A stretch of DNA of 64,000 nt from Scylla paramamosain (GCF_035594125.1 NC_087151.1:31480193-31544192), one strand, 5' to 3'; shown: positions 40,952-57,344, counted from the stretch's first letter. A program made the numbers and translations. Notes: generated by a model from the letters alone, not told the origin.

Positions 40952-41238
40952 TGTTTAGTTCAATTTGTTCATTTCAGTAGCTGGTAGCAATTTAATATAC
41001 GTATGTATCTTTTCATTATTAGCAATGCATCTTTCACTTTTATAAGCCTAGTATTCATGAAACTATGCTGCATGCAAAAACCAAACATTGTATTAAGCAT
41101 GACCTATCTAACTGTAATGCTTGCACCAATTTCTATAAAGGTACTAATTTAATTGTTAAATTCCTGCTCTTCTATCATTTTTTTTGGCTGAGTGCTACGG
41201 CTAAATAATTGTTTGCAGCATAAGTGATGTTAAAGATT

Positions 41239-41252
41239 TTAATAGGTGTAAA

Positions 41253-41338
<86 letters not shown>

Positions 41339-41649
41339 AAGAAAGACATTATTTCTAGTGTAAATAAACCCAATAGGCTGTCCAATTTGAAATTTAAAAT
41401 GTAAATATCATCAATCTTTTTAGAAATGTTAGCTGCATCCTCTTCCCTTGCAGTCCAATAAGACAGGTCACTAATTTGTGTGGAGATAGAATTCTTGGAG
41501 TCACCTTTGCCGGCAGTAGCGCAAGTGCAAACAGTCTGATAAAGGTTTCTTCCATGGTTGTGATGAAATTCAGGACTTCTCACACTGTTTTGGTGGATAT
41601 GATGAGAAGAATCGGGAGTTCGGGACATCAGTGCGTTATGTCGGGGCAT
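41239..41649 (-). CDS. Unassigned minus-strand ORF, module B
   Basis: An ATG-started frame gives about 100 non-repetitive residues (MPRHNALMSRTPDSSHHIHQ, then CTCATAGKGDSKNS, DLSYWTAREEDAANISKKID and LLGLFTLEIMSFF) before it runs into a CT microsatellite read as Arg-Glu. It lies antisense, just downstream of the terminal exon. I recognise no family. It is also open in module C, but near-identity of the copies makes that weak evidence. Could be an exon, an old transposon piece or chance. Confidence 0.25.
41363..41368 (+). terminator. Candidate poly(A) signal, module B
   Basis: AATAAA at the position equivalent to module A, about 410 bp after the stop. Confidence 0.35.
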
Positions 41650-42628
41650 GTAGGTTCGGCTGGGGTTTTCTTTCTTTCTTTCTTTTTTTTTTTTCGATCA
41701 GTACTCATCATATTCTTACGAGGACTTGCTAGACAAAGCATTATTGCATTATGATATTACCCAAATAGTGTCTCAAGTAAAAAACATAACCGCATACTCG
41801 TACAAAAGATTTGCTGCTGTGACACAAACGACAAAAATCATTAGTATACTGGTCGTTCTGAGCATTCAATCAAAATGCTTGTCATTCATATAATTAGTAG
41901 AACCATTGAGGAGCTTTATTTTTGTTAATTCTTATGTGATAAAGCAATAATTACAGGAGAATTTTAAAAGATTGGTACTCAAATTAGTGGACTGTCCTAT
42001 TGGATGTGACCATGTCTTCACTTTTTCCTTACACAGTTAATTTTCTTTTGTTTATTTGATTTACTTATTATCATATTTATTTATATATTTATTTATTTGC
42101 ACCAGATGCTTGCTTAGTTATATTGGGGTTACTTCACCTGCTTGGAGAAAGGAAAGACTCCATTTTTACTAAGGTTAAATTTCAGTACCTTTGATTTTAG
42201 AGTGGTGTGTATATATTGAAATTTCTGAATATATTATCACCTTAAGATATACATCTACATATAAATTTTATTTTAATGTCAAAATGTTATTAATGTTTAC
42301 ACTATTATTTCTTCCTTAAGGTACCAGAAGAAGAACTAAGAACAGGGCAGTCTAGTGTGTATTTGATGGTGCACCTGTAGCTGAACCAACATGTATTTCT
42401 ATGGCTGTAGTCTCATTGGTAGCAGGGCTTTGTGTTTAATATTGAACACCCAAAAAATTGTGAACATTTCCTCCATTTCACAACATCCCATCTCTAGGTA
42501 TCAAGTATGACAAAGGTAACACTTCAAAAACAAGATCTCTACTTGTAAAACTCAATGAAGTAAAGACAGAATTGAGCTACAAAAATGCATAAATCTACTT
42601 CCAAATATATTCAACTCCACACATAATG

Positions 42629-42835
<207 letters not shown>

Positions 42836-42972
42836 CAATTACTAGTTAAAGATTAATCAGTGAAATAAATACATAACATTATGTTAATAAGTTTTCTAAA
42901 AGGAAAAGGAAATACTTGTACTTCTCCTTCCCCCCCAACCCAGTATTCATGAAATCTTACTGAATTGTTCTT

Positions 42973-43177
<205 letters not shown>

Positions 43178-44028
43178 AATTGGGAAGTATTCTTCATGTA
43201 CCATATGATGCATATATTTTTTTTTTATATGCATTTTTTACCTTTTTTTTTTTTATTTCTCTATGTTATTGCAAATGATACATGAAGCTTCTTTATTACT
43301 GTTCTGAGCATTTCTGTAGATTTGTTTAGTTAGTATATCCATAGAAATACTCATTTTCTTTTTTTGTGTGGCTTTAAAGGATTAATGGTGACATATGGAT
43401 ATGATCTGGGTTAAAAGCTTGTACAAATAAGGTTAAATGTCTATTTTTGCACTGGTTGTTTCCCTAAGTTTCTTAAAAGTACTGTTATATAATGATTAGC
43501 AGTGGACTAATTAATTATTCTTTACAGGGTCTGTAACTCCTTACATTTAATTTATGTTAACTTTACTTACATATTTTTTCCTTTAGTTTATGAATGGGAG
43601 GAAGGTTTAATATTCATATCTTAAGAGATGCTTACTTTCTTTTCCACATTGCAAGTTTTAGTGATTAATACTCACAAATGTGTATTATTTACTTAATGGC
43701 TTGTCAAAACAGATTGTTTTGTGTTGCTTTTTTTTTTCTCATGCTAGGATGAAGTGTTAGTAATGGAGTTTATTTTTTACATCTGTTTTATATATCATTA
43801 CAGTTTTGAGGGGAGCTTTCTGTTAAATGTTCATGTGAAAAGCATATTATACTATAGATGATAAAAATTATAGTGTTTATTTATTTTTTTTTTTATGCAA
43901 TGAAATGGAGGGAACATTTAATTGTATATGAATATATTGAATTTATTACCTATTCTTTCCCTAACCTTGAGACAGCAGTAGCTAGCTGCTAGTATTAAAG
44001 GTACTAATGATTCATCATCTGCCTAAGA

Positions 44029-44265
44029 AAGACTAACTAATTAGTCATTTAATTGACTAACCTATGATCCACTTTACTAATGAGGTTAGTAGAAGCAGTG
44101 AACAGTACGAAGGCATTAGTCATATATATTTGAGTAAGACCATACTCAGGTTGAGTGCTCAGTTAGTCACAAATTAACTAACATTATGTTAGTCACTGTG
44201 ACTAATGCTGCCACTCGTTCTAGACCCCATGGGTTTTACTAAGAAAAGTTAGTCAGCACGACTAA
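44029..44265. promoter_or_regulatory. TTAGTCA/TGACTAA cluster, module B
   Basis: Same motif arrangement as in module A. One TTGACTAA is changed to TTAACTAA near 44174. Confidence 0.45.
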
Positions 44266-44727
44266 CTTTGGTTTTGTGTGACATAAAGGTACTAGGCCTT
44301 GCTGGCGCGCGAGAGTGTAAGAAAGGCAGGAAAAGTGAGTGGCGAGTGTGTGGGGCGACACTGTACCCTCCCCACGGTTTTGGAGGACAAAGTGAAAGAT
44401 GGAGGCGGAAGGAAGGGCCAGTGAGCTGCGTATGCTTGACCTCTGAGTGGACGTAGGGAAAAAAAAAATGACACGTTTCGGAAATAACTTGTATCATAAG
44501 GAGAGAACGTGCATCCCGTTAAGCAGCCGCGCATTGCAAGGCCACGAGAGTACGTGGTATGATCGAAAGTGACACGTTCGGAAATCAGCGTTTAATTGCG
44601 TGTGTCTTAATAGAAAAAAATAGCTGATTTCCAAATTATACATCAAAGTATGACCTCGTCTAGTTCAGGAGAGTCCTTCGTATAAATGCACTGGTGTGTG
44701 TATGTGTGTGTGAGTGTTATTGCTAGT

Positions 44728-44761
<34 letters not shown>

Positions 44762-45126
44762 AGTAGTTGCACAGGTCTTCAAGGGTATTTTTACGGTTTT
44801 AGTGACAGATTAACAACATTTCTACATTAATAACAGGAGAAACACCATTGAAAACCCTGATAATCATCTTTATACCTTTGAAAAACAGTCGTGAGGAGAG
44901 AGAGAGAGAGAGAGAGAGAGAGGGGGAGAGTAGGAGCATTTCAGTTGAGCCTATTCTGCCCTGGTTCGTGTTTGCTGCGGTGACACGGTGCCGCACTGAG
45001 TGAAGATTGCGTTCATAATCACTTATCGGGGGTGGAGTGGGGAAAGGAGAGTCAGGAAGTGAGGATATTTATATTATTTAACATATTATTTGATAGCATG
45101 TCAACTTTTGTGTGTGTGTGTGTGTG

Positions 45127-45319
45127 TGGGTGGGTGTTGGATCAGTGACAGGTGGCGCTGGGGAGTTACCACGGCGAGCGGCTGGCTGGCTGCAGTGTTT
45201 TGGTCAGCACTGGTCAATCTTGCCCTATACGCTCTATTAACCAGTGTTTCCGTCTTCCCGACACCTTCTTCCTGCACCAAGCACCGTCAAGTATCACCAG
45301 AGAGGCACGAGTACGTAAG
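45127..45319 (+). other. Candidate 5' exon with strong donor, module B
   Basis: Copy of the module A candidate exon with one base changed near the end; it would serve the array of module C. Confidence 0.4.
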
Positions 45320-45692
45320 GTGAGTCCAGCGGGGCCAGTCTCTCCTCAGTCAGCCTTACTGCCTTCACAACACCCTAATCCTCCCTGTAGTGTCTTGTAT
45401 TCGTTTATTTAGGATTCATTATTCGTTATTTAGTTTTTTTAGGGGTTAATTATTTATATTTAGGTTTTGTTTACGTCTGAGTCTGGAAAGAGTTGGAAAT
45501 TTATTCAAATATTTAATGTTCCCCAATATGTAAACAAGCCGTCAGCTGTGTTATTAGCCATTATTTGCCTCCTCTCTCACTTATTGTAAGCCTAACATAT
45601 CACAAGATGGATCCACATGTCTAGCCTTCATATCCGCTGGTCAGATATATCCGCCATTGCCTGGTTTTGGTGTTATATAGGAATAAATAAAG

Positions 45693-45746
45693 CAACATGG
45701 CCGCCGGCGCCCCCACTGAGGTCGCCCCCGAGGGCCGCCATGATGG
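45693..45746 (+). promoter_or_regulatory. Paired YY1/PHO-like motifs, module B
   Basis: Copy with GGCGCCCCC between the motifs. Confidence 0.35.
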
Positions 45747-46454
45747 ACTGGCACCTGTTCCGGCTTGTTGGTTCCAATATTTTTTTTTATTTTTCTGAAT
45801 TAATTTATTTGGCTTGTATAGTAAGATTTTATGGTTTCTAAAAATATTTCGTTGCTTTTGAAGTGTTTTTCTTGCTTCAGTTAAGTAAATGTGCTGAATT
45901 TGGTGTTGTTTTTTATGTAAATAAGGGGCAGTTTGTACGGTGAAATTTACCCAGCCTGGTTTTTGGCTTTTTTATTTGAGGCTTTAATGAAGATTTTATT
46001 GCTTCAAAAAATCGTTTATGATTTTTAAAGTATGTTGCGTTTCTGTTGAGTTAAGTATGTGGAATTTGAATAGGCTTATTATCCCGTTGAAAGTGGTGAT
46101 TTTGTCATTTTTTAGCTTCTTTATTTTTTTATTGTAGCTTGCAACTAAGTGTGCATTATTTTAAAAAATAGTTCAGATTTTTTAAAATGCTTTTTTACCA
46201 GTGTAAAGTGGAATAGGTGGACTTTTCAGTGTTTTTAATGGTGTCAAAATTTCCAACACTTTTTCCATATTTCGCATAATATTACTTTATAACTACTGAG
46301 ACTGGAGGTGTTTTGATATTGTGAATATTAATTAAAGTAATTGTCAAGTCAGAATATATAATGCATTCGAGCCTAGCTTCATTTTTTCTATGGGTCAATT
46401 TCAAAATTAAATACGTTACGTACGTATGGCAGCGGGGCGCCGGCACCTCGCCTG

Positions 46455-46462
46455 TGACGTCA
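46455..46462. promoter_or_regulatory. CRE palindrome TGACGTCA, module B
   Basis: Same site and context. It would drive transcription toward the module C array. The module C copy is cut by the window end. Confidence 0.5.
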
Positions 46463-46597
46463 TCAAGGATTCGGGACTCGGTCTGCTCCAGTGTCTTCTC
46501 AATATTTACCGTAATTTCCAGTGTTTTCCAAGTGTTTCTAGCTGTTTCTAAAGTCAGGCGTGTAGATAGTTGTAGTAGAAGGAAGAAAATAAGAGAA

Positions 46598-46649
46598 ATG
46601 AAAGAGGAGAAGGAAGAAACAAAAAGAAATGGAGGAGGAGGCAAAACAG
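46598..46649 (+). CDS. Candidate first coding exon, module B/C boundary gene
   Basis: Identical to the copy at 25444-25495, with the same donor. It lies about 2.2 kb before unit C1. Confidence 0.3.
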
Positions 46650-46699
46650 GTAAACAATATTTAGCTTAGTTTCCCTTGCTGCGCTGCAGTTCTCTGTAA

Positions 46700-47455
46700 T
46701 ATTTGGTGTGTTTTGGGTGTTTTACGTGTTTAGGATGTATGTAGGAATATTGTGGGGTGTTTAGAGTGTGTTTTGGTGGTGTTTAGGTGTGTTTTGGGTG
46801 TATATTTGGTGTTATCGTTGTGTTTTGGGTGAATTTTGGGTGTTTTAAATGTTGTTTAGGATGTTTTTAGTTATATTGTAAGTGGTTTGAGTCGTGTGGG
46901 GTGTTTTGAGTATATTGTGGAATGTTTTTGTGTGTTATGGGTGTGTTTGGGGGTATATTGAGGTGTAGTAAGTTTGTTTTAGGTTTATTTTCTGTTTTAA
47001 GTGTTTCGGTGAGTTTGGGTAAGTGTGTCGGGTCTTTTGAGGTGTATTTGATTGTGTGCAAGTAGTTTTGGGTCTTTAAGGGTGTGTTTGTGGCGTGTTT
47101 GTGGTGTTGAGTGGTGCTTTAAGTGTGTTTTGGATGTTTTGATGTGTTTTGGGTGTGTTTGATGAGTTTTGGGGTGTTGTAGTGTATTTTGGGTGTTTTA
47201 AATCTTTTGAGTGTGTTTGGATGAGTTTTAAGTATATTGGGGTGCTTTGAGTGTGTTTTGGATAAATTCAGCGTGGTTGGGGTGGGTTATTTGGATATTT
47301 TTAGATGTTACGGGGTGTTTTGAGTGAATATTCAATATTTGGTTGTGTTTAGGTGAGTGTAGTGGGCATTTTGGGGTGTTGTGATGTGTTTTGGATGTTT
47401 TGAGTGTATTTTGAGTGTGTTTTGGTAAGTTTTGTTGCATGTAGGGATGTTGTGT
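46700..47455 (+). repeat. G/T-strand minisatellite, module B
   Basis: Nearly identical copy, ending like module A at a (TA)n run (about 47459-47551). Confidence 0.8.
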
Positions 47456-47456
47456 G

Positions 47457-47457
<1 letters not shown>

Positions 47458-47551
<94 letters not shown>
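47458..47551. repeat. (TA)n microsatellite at end of module B
   Basis: Equivalent TA run ~80 bp before the B/C boundary. Confidence 0.95.
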
Positions 47552-47553
<2 letters not shown>

Positions 47554-47869
47554 GGGAAGGCAATGAGAAGAGGGACAAAAAAAACATGGGATGCACCGTC
47601 TGTGTTCATACCGGGATCTGATGTCAGTTCTTGTGAAGGGCCAGAATGCATATTTCTGAAGTCTGGAAGGAGTTGTCCACCAGCCTGTATGGACACAAGG
47701 CTGTAGCTCCAAAACTAACTGTAGGATTCTCTCTAAAATAGTCTCATTGAGATTCTCGCACAAAATTACCTATTCGTAACTTAATCTAACCTAACCTAAC
47801 CGCTACAAGAGTAAATGAGCCGAAACATTACCAGACTTCGGGAATATGCCTCCAGAGGGATACGGGTTA

Positions 47870-48551
47870 AGGTCGCTTCACACACATCAGTGCCGTATTC
47901 GTTCCGTGCTGTTCAGTGCTTCAGTGTCAGTAAAAAAAAATTCATCATTTTGGAATTCAGCAGAAGCATTTACACACGTCCGGCGAAGTACCGTGTTTTG
48001 ACTGAAGTGATTGTTACGTCTCCGTTCCATGAAATGGAATATCGTTGTCACTGGTATTTTAAAAATTTTCACGGATGTCGGACAAGTGTTTGAAATAAAA
48101 TAGAAGAAATTGAAATGGTGATAAATACTCATTTTAATTGATGTAATTAATCACATTGTACATTATACTTACCAGAACACACCACATCACACCACACCAC
48201 ATCATAACACACCACACCATACCACACCACACCACACATCACTGAGCAATGTCATCAAACAGTTTTTGGACATTCTTAAGTACTGGAAAATTTTTGTTTT
48301 ATCATTAATTAATTCCTCGTACAGAGTAGCAAAATCTCCTTCAGTTTCTCTTTTTCTTCCACGTTTCATGTACCCACTTTTCTTTTCTTTATTTTTTGTT
48401 AAGAAAGCATCTTGCTCTTCATCAAGAATCATGACAATCATAGCCAACTCCACGTCTGAAAGGATATGTGTGCATAGACGTCACGAAAGCGACATGGATA
48501 TCACTGACACTATACGATACTAATACAGCACTGATAGGTGTGAAACCACCT
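47870..48551 (-). mobile_element. PIF/Harbinger-like element, module C copy
   Basis: Near-identical to the module B copy, with the same ends and internal transposase fragment. A short ACGAGT insertion lies just outside its right end, near 48562. Confidence 0.65.
48239..48453 (-). pseudogene. PIF/Harbinger transposase N-terminal fragment (module C)
   Basis: Same fragment as in module B and open over the same length. The two copies show no difference that would hint at selection. Confidence 0.6.
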
Positions 48552-48644
48552 TTGAGCGTACTACGAGTATTCAGATAGTGTACCCACTATCTGCCAATTT
48601 CACTGGGACAAAAGCACAATTAGGTGATTGTTAAGAAGAAGAAC

Positions 48645-48690
<46 letters not shown>

Positions 48691-48887
48691 TAATAAAAGG
48701 AGTTAAGCCATCTATATAGTTAGCTAGATTGATATCATTATTATTGTTATCATCATTATTACATATCAAGGTATTGTGACATTATTATTAATAATAATAT
48801 GTTATTATTATTATTATTATTATTATTATCATTATTATTATTATTATTATTATTATTGTTATTATCATTATCATTATCATATTTCAG

Positions 48888-49372
48888 CTATCCAACATCA
48901 GAACAGTATATGAATATGGCAAATGCTGTTTTGACATCATTTCCTGCCATCCTGAGAAACAGTGATCTCGAGGAGCATGAATTGCAGCTGCAATGGAAAT
49001 TGCGCATCCAGCGCAAGTTTCAGAATTCAAGAAAGAGGCAGGATTCCAAAGTGACTGAGGTGACGTCAAGGAAAAAGAAGATCCCTTGCATAGCGCCAAA
49101 AGAGACTACGTGTCTACTGATGTATGGAGTAAAGGCTTACCTTCCACCAAGGCCCCATTCAGAAGATGATGAGTCATTAGAGAGACATAGACAGTGGCTT
49201 GCTCTACATTGGATGAAGAAAGATCCCGAGTTAGATAAGGTATGTGATATTTGTACGCTTGATTTATCTTTTTTATATTTCAGAGACTTCTTTACTGGTG
49301 TTGTTTAAAAATACCTCCTCTTATGTAAGCAATTTCAATGGTACTGGTGGATAGCCACTGAAAAATGATGCT

Positions 49373-49470
<98 letters not shown>

Positions 49471-49657
49471 GGAGAGAGGGAGGCTGGCGGGACAGTCAAC
49501 TTATGAAAACTAATTTTACTTTAATGATTTTCCTCAGGCTGAACGCCTCATGCAGTTGACACTCTCTGAGAGACACAAAAAAATAATCAAGGGGAACATT
49601 CTTGTAGCAGAAATCCTGAATTTGCACCCATGGATTCAGACTTTTGATGGCATAAGT
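48888..49657 (+). CDS. SAMD3-like exon pair C1 (48888-49239, 49538-49657)
   Basis: Counterpart of B1, with the ATC-interrupted ATT run and the Tyr-to-His change, but without B1's Arg-to-Thr. Confidence 0.58.
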
Positions 49658-49860
49658 GTGTACACTTTATGGATTTTGCTACATATTGCTACTAATTGTC
49701 AACTTTATTTGTAGGGCTATAATGTATATAGCTATTTATATTTTATAGTAGGTAATTGATATTTAACTACTGGTACTTCCATTCTCCCTCTCAGGCTCAA
49801 AGGCCTCAGTGACGGGAGATAAGCACTCATAACAATTAGGTGATTGTTAAGAAGAAGAAC

Positions 49861-49909
<49 letters not shown>

Positions 49910-50018
49910 TAATAAAAGGAGTTAAGCCATCTATATAGTTAGCTAGATTGATATCATTATTATTGTTATCATCATTATTACATATCAAGGTATTGTGACA
50001 TTATTATTAATAATAATA

Positions 50019-50077
<59 letters not shown>

Positions 50078-50109
50078 TTGTTATTATTATTATCATTATC
50101 ATATTTCAG

Positions 50110-50881
<772 letters not shown>

Positions 50882-51084
50882 GTGTACACTTTATGGATTT
50901 TGCTACATATTGCTACTAATTGTCAACTTTATTTGTAGGGCTATAATGTATATAGCTATTTATATTTTATAGTAGGTAATTGATATTTAACTACTGGTAC
51001 TTCCATTCTCCCTCTCAGGCTCAAAGGCCTAAGTGACAGGAGATAAGCACTCATAACAATTAGGTGATTGTTAAGAAGAAGAAC

Positions 51085-51133
<49 letters not shown>

Positions 51134-51242
51134 TAATAAAAGGAGTTAAGCCATCTATATAGTTAGCTAGATTGATATCATTATTATTGTTATCATCATT
51201 ATTACATATCAAGGTATTGTGACATTATTATTAATAATAATA

Positions 51243-51285
<43 letters not shown>

Positions 51286-51315
51286 GTTATTATTATTATC
51301 ATTATCATATTTCAG

Positions 51316-51800
51316 CTATCCAACATCAGAACAGTATATGAATATGGCAAATGCTGTTTTGACATCATTTCCTGCCATCCTGAGAAACAGTGATCTCGAG
51401 GAGCATGAATTGCAGCTGCAATGGAAATTGCGCATCCAGCGCAAGTTTCAGAATTCAAGAAAGAGGCAGGATTCCAAAGTGACTGAGGTGACGTCAAGGA
51501 AAAAGAAGATCCCTTGCATAGCGCCAAAAGAGACTACGTGTCTACTGATGTATGGAGTAAAGGCTTACCTTCCACCAAGGCCCCATTCAGAAGATGATGA
51601 GTCATTAGAGAGACATAGACAGTGGCTTGCTCTACATTGGATGAAGAAAGATCCCGAGTTAGATAAGGTATGTGATATTTGTACGCTTGATTTATCTTTT
51701 TTATATTTCAGAGACTTCTTTACTGGTGTTGTTTAAAAATACCTCCTCTTATGTAAGCAATTTCAATGGTACTGGTGGATAGCCACTGAAAAATGATGCT

Positions 51801-51876
<76 letters not shown>

Positions 51877-52063
51877 GGAGAGAGGGAGGCTGGCGGGACA
51901 GTCAACTTATGAAAACTAATTTTACTTTAATGATTTTCCTCAGGCTGAACGCCTCATGCAGTTGACACTCTCTGAGAGACACAAAAAAATAATCAAGGGG
52001 AACATTCTTGTAGCAGAAATCCTGAATTTGTACCCATGGATTCAGACTTTTGATGGCATAAGT
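51316..52063 (+). CDS. SAMD3-like exon pair C3 (51316-51667, 51944-52063)
   Basis: Consensus protein, with the shortest ATT run of the array, GAATTTGTAC in exon 2 as in B5, and GTGACAGG at the unit end. Confidence 0.58.
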
Positions 52064-52266
52064 GTGTACACTTTATGGATTTTGCTACATATTGCTACTA
52101 ATTGTCAACTTTATTTGTAGGGCTATAATGTATATAGCTATTTATATTTTATAGTAGGTAATTGATATTTAACTACTGGTACTTCCATTCTCCCTCTCAG
52201 GCTCAAAGGCCTCAGTGACAGGAGATAAGCACTCATAACAATTAGGTGATTGTTAAGAAGAAGAAC

Positions 52267-52306
<40 letters not shown>

Positions 52307-52415
52307 TAATAAAAGGAGTTAAGCCATCTATATAGTTAGCTAGATTGATATCATTATTATTGTTATCATCATTATTACATATCAAGGTATTGTGACATTA
52401 TTATTAATAATAATA

Positions 52416-52473
<58 letters not shown>

Positions 52474-52503
52474 GTTATTATTATTATCATTATCATATTT
52501 CAG

Positions 52504-52988
52504 CTATCCAACATCAGAACAGTATATGAATATGGCAAATGCTGTTTTGACATCATTTCCTGCCATCCTGAGAAACAGTGATCTCGAGGAGCATGAATTG
52601 CAGCTGCAATGGAAATTGCGCATCCAGCGCAAGTTTCAGAATTCAAGAAAGAGGCAGGATTCCAAAGTGACTGAGGTGACGTCAAGGAAAAAGAAGATCC
52701 CTTGCATAGCGCCAAAAGAGACTACGTGTCTACTGATGTATGGAGTAAAGGCTTACCTTCCACCAAGGCCCCATTCAGAAGATGATGAGTCATTAGAGAG
52801 ACATAGACAGTGGCTTGCTCTACATTGGATGAAGAAAGATCCCGAGTTAGATAAGGTATGTGATATTTGTACGCTTGATTTATCTTTTTTATATTTCAGA
52901 GACTTCTTTACTGGTGTTGTTTAAAAATACCTCCTCTTATGTAAGCAATTTCAATGGTACTGGTGGATAGCCACTGAAAAATGATGCT

Positions 52989-53064
<76 letters not shown>

Positions 53065-53251
53065 GGAGAGAGGGAGGCTGGCGGGACAGTCAACTTATGA
53101 AAACTAATTTTACTTTAATGATTTTCCTCAGGCTGAACGCCTCATGCAGTTGACACTCTCTGAGAGACACAAAAAAATAATCAAGGGGAACATTCTTGTA
53201 GCAGAAATCCTGAACTTGTACCCATGGATTCAGACTTTTGATGGCATAAGT
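52504..53251 (+). CDS. SAMD3-like exon pair C4 (52504-52855, 53132-53251)
   Basis: Consensus exons. Private changes downstream of exon 2 (GTAGCTAATTG, CAAAGACCTC). Confidence 0.58.
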
Positions 53252-53454
53252 GTGTACACTTTATGGATTTTGCTATATATTGCTACTAATTGTCAACTTT
53301 ATTTGTAGGGCTATAATGTATATAGCTATTTATATTTTATAGTAGCTAATTGATATTTAACTACTGGTACTTCCATTCTCCCTCTCAGGCTCAAAGACCT
53401 CAGTGACGGGAGATAAGCACTCATAACAATTAGGTGATTGTTAAGAAGAAGAAC

Positions 53455-53494
<40 letters not shown>

Positions 53495-53603
53495 TAATAA
53501 AAGGAGTTAAGCCATCTATATAGTTAGCTAGATTGATATCATTATTATTGTTATCATCATTATTACATATCAAGGTATTGTGACATTATTATTAATAATA
53601 ATA

Positions 53604-53670
<67 letters not shown>

Positions 53671-53700
53671 GTTATTATTATTATCATTATCATATTTCAG

Positions 53701-54185
53701 CTATCCAACATCAGAACAGTATATGAATATGGCAAATGCTGTTTTGACATCATTTCCTGCCATCCTGAGAAACAGTGATCTCAAGGAGCATGAATTACAG
53801 CTGCAATGGAAATTGTGCATCCAGCGCAAGTTTCAGAATTCAAGAAAGAGGCAGGATTCCAAAGTGACTGAGGTGACGTCAAGGAAAAAGAAGATCCCTT
53901 GCATAGCGCCAAAAGAGACTACGTGTCTACTGATGTATGGAGTAAAGGCTTACCTTCCACCAAGGCCCCATTCAGAAGATGATGAGTCATTAGAGAGACA
54001 TAGACAGTGGCTTGCTCTACATTGGATGAAGAAAGATCCCGAGTTAGATAAGGTATGTGATATTTGTACGCTTGATTTATCTTTTTTATATTTCAGAGAC
54101 TTCTTTACTGGTGTTGTTTAAAAATATCTCCTCTTATGTAAGCAATTTCAATGGTACTGGTGGATAGCCACTGAAAAATGATGCT

Positions 54186-54263
<78 letters not shown>

Positions 54264-54450
54264 GGAGAGAGGGAGGCTGGCGGGACAGTCAACTTATGAA
54301 AACTAATTTTACTTTAATGATTTTCCTCAGGCTGAACGCCTCATGCAGTTGACGCTCTCTGAGAGACACAAAAAAATAATCAAGGGGAACATTCTTGTAG
54401 CAGAAATCCTGAACTTGTACCCATGGATTCAGACTTTTGATGGCATAAGT
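53701..54450 (+). CDS. SAMD3-like exon pair C5 (53701-54052, 54331-54450)
   Basis: Two changes in exon 1: Glu-to-Lys (LKEHELQ) and Arg-to-Cys (WKLCIQ, shared with B7). Splice sites intact. Confidence 0.58.
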
Positions 54451-54655
54451 GTGTACACTTTATGGATTTTGCTATATATTGCTACTAATTGTCAACTTTA
54501 TTTGTAGGGCTATAATGTATATAGCTATTTATATTTTATAGTAGGTAATTGATATTTAACTACTGGTACTTCCATTCTCCCTCTCAGGCTCAAAGGCCTC
54601 AGTGACGGGAGATAAGCACTCATAACAATTAGGTGATTGTTAAGAAGAAGAACAA

Positions 54656-54699
<44 letters not shown>

Positions 54700-54808
54700 T
54701 AATAAAAGGAGTTAAGCCATCTATATAGTTAGCTAGATTGATATCATTATTATTGTTATCATCATTATTACATATCAAGGTATTGTGACATTATTATTAA
54801 TAATAATA

Positions 54809-54875
<67 letters not shown>

Positions 54876-54905
54876 GTTATTATTATTATCATTATCATAT
54901 TTCAG

Positions 54906-55709
<804 letters not shown>

Positions 55710-55912
55710 GTGTACACTTTATGGATTTTGCTATATATTGCTACTAATTGTCAACTTTATTTGTAGGGCTATAATGTATATAGCTATTTATATTTTATAG
55801 TAGGTAATTGATATTTAACTACTGGTACTTCCATTCTCCCTCTCAGGCTCAAAGGCCTCAGTGATGGGAGATAAGCACTCATAACAATTAGGTGATTGTT
55901 AAGAAGAAGAAC

Positions 55913-55946
<34 letters not shown>

Positions 55947-56055
55947 TAATAAAAGGAGTTAAGCCATCTATATAGTTAGCTAGATTGATATCATTATTAT
56001 TGTTATCATCATTATTACATATCAAGGTATTGTGACATTATTATTAATAATAATA

Positions 56056-56116
<61 letters not shown>

Positions 56117-56146
56117 GTTATTATTATTATCATTATCATATTTCAG

Positions 56147-56631
56147 CTATCCAACATCAGAACAGTATATGAATATGGCAAATGCTGTTTTGACATCATT
56201 TCCTGCCATCCTGAGAAACAGTGATCTCGAGGAGCATGAATTGCAGCTGCAATGGAAATTGCGCATCCAGCGCAAGTTTCAGAATTCAAGAAAGAGGCAG
56301 GATTCCAAAGTGACTGAGGTGACGTCAAGGAAAAAGAAGATCCCTTGCATAGCGCCAAAAGAGACTACGTGTCTACTGATGTATGGAGTAAAGGCTTACC
56401 TTCCACCAAGGCCCCATTCAGAAGATGATGAGTCATTAGAGAGACATAGACAGTGGCTTGCTCTACATTGGATGAAGAAAGATCCCGAGTTAGATAAGAT
56501 ATGTGATATTTGTACGCTTGATTTATCTTTTTTATATTTCAGAGACTTTTTTACAGGTGTTGTTTAAAAATACCTCCTCTTATGTAAGCAATTTCAATGG
56601 TACTGGTGGATAGCCACTGAAAAATGATGCT

Positions 56632-56711
<80 letters not shown>

Positions 56712-56898
56712 GGAGAGAGGGAGCCTGGCGGGACAGTCAACTTATGAAAACTAATTTTACTTTAATGATTTTCCTCAGGCTGAACGCCTCATGCAGTTGA
56801 CACTCTCTGAGAGACACAAAAAAATAATCAAGGGGAACATTCTTGTAGCAGAAATCCTGAACTTGTACCCATGGATTCAGACTTTTGATGGCATAAGT
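56147..56898 (+). pseudogene. SAMD3-like exon pair C7, donor lost (56147-56498, 56779-56898)
   Basis: The base after exon 1 is changed so the donor reads AAG|ATATGT instead of AAG|GTATGT at 56499-56500. Normal GT-AG splicing from exon 1 to exon 2 should fail here. Otherwise it is the counterpart of B9/B10. Confidence 0.7.
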
Positions 56899-57103
56899 GT
56901 GTACACTTTATGGATTTTGCTACATATTGCTACTAATTGTCAACTTTATTTGTAGGGCTATAATGTATATAGCTATTTATACTTTATAGTAGGTAATTGA
57001 TATTTAACTACTGGTACTTCCATTCTCCCTCTCAGGCTCAAAGGCCTCAGTGACGGGAGATAAGCACTCATAACAATTAGGTGATTGTTAAGAAGAAGAA
57101 CAA

Positions 57104-57144
<41 letters not shown>

Positions 57145-57250
57145 TAATAAAAGGAGTTAAGCCATCTATATAGTTAGCTAGATTGATATCATTATTATTG
57201 TTATCATCATTATTACATATCAAGGTATTGTGACATTATTATTAATAATA

Positions 57251-57308
<58 letters not shown>

Positions 57309-57344
57309 GTTATTGTTATTATTATTATCATTATCATATTTCAG

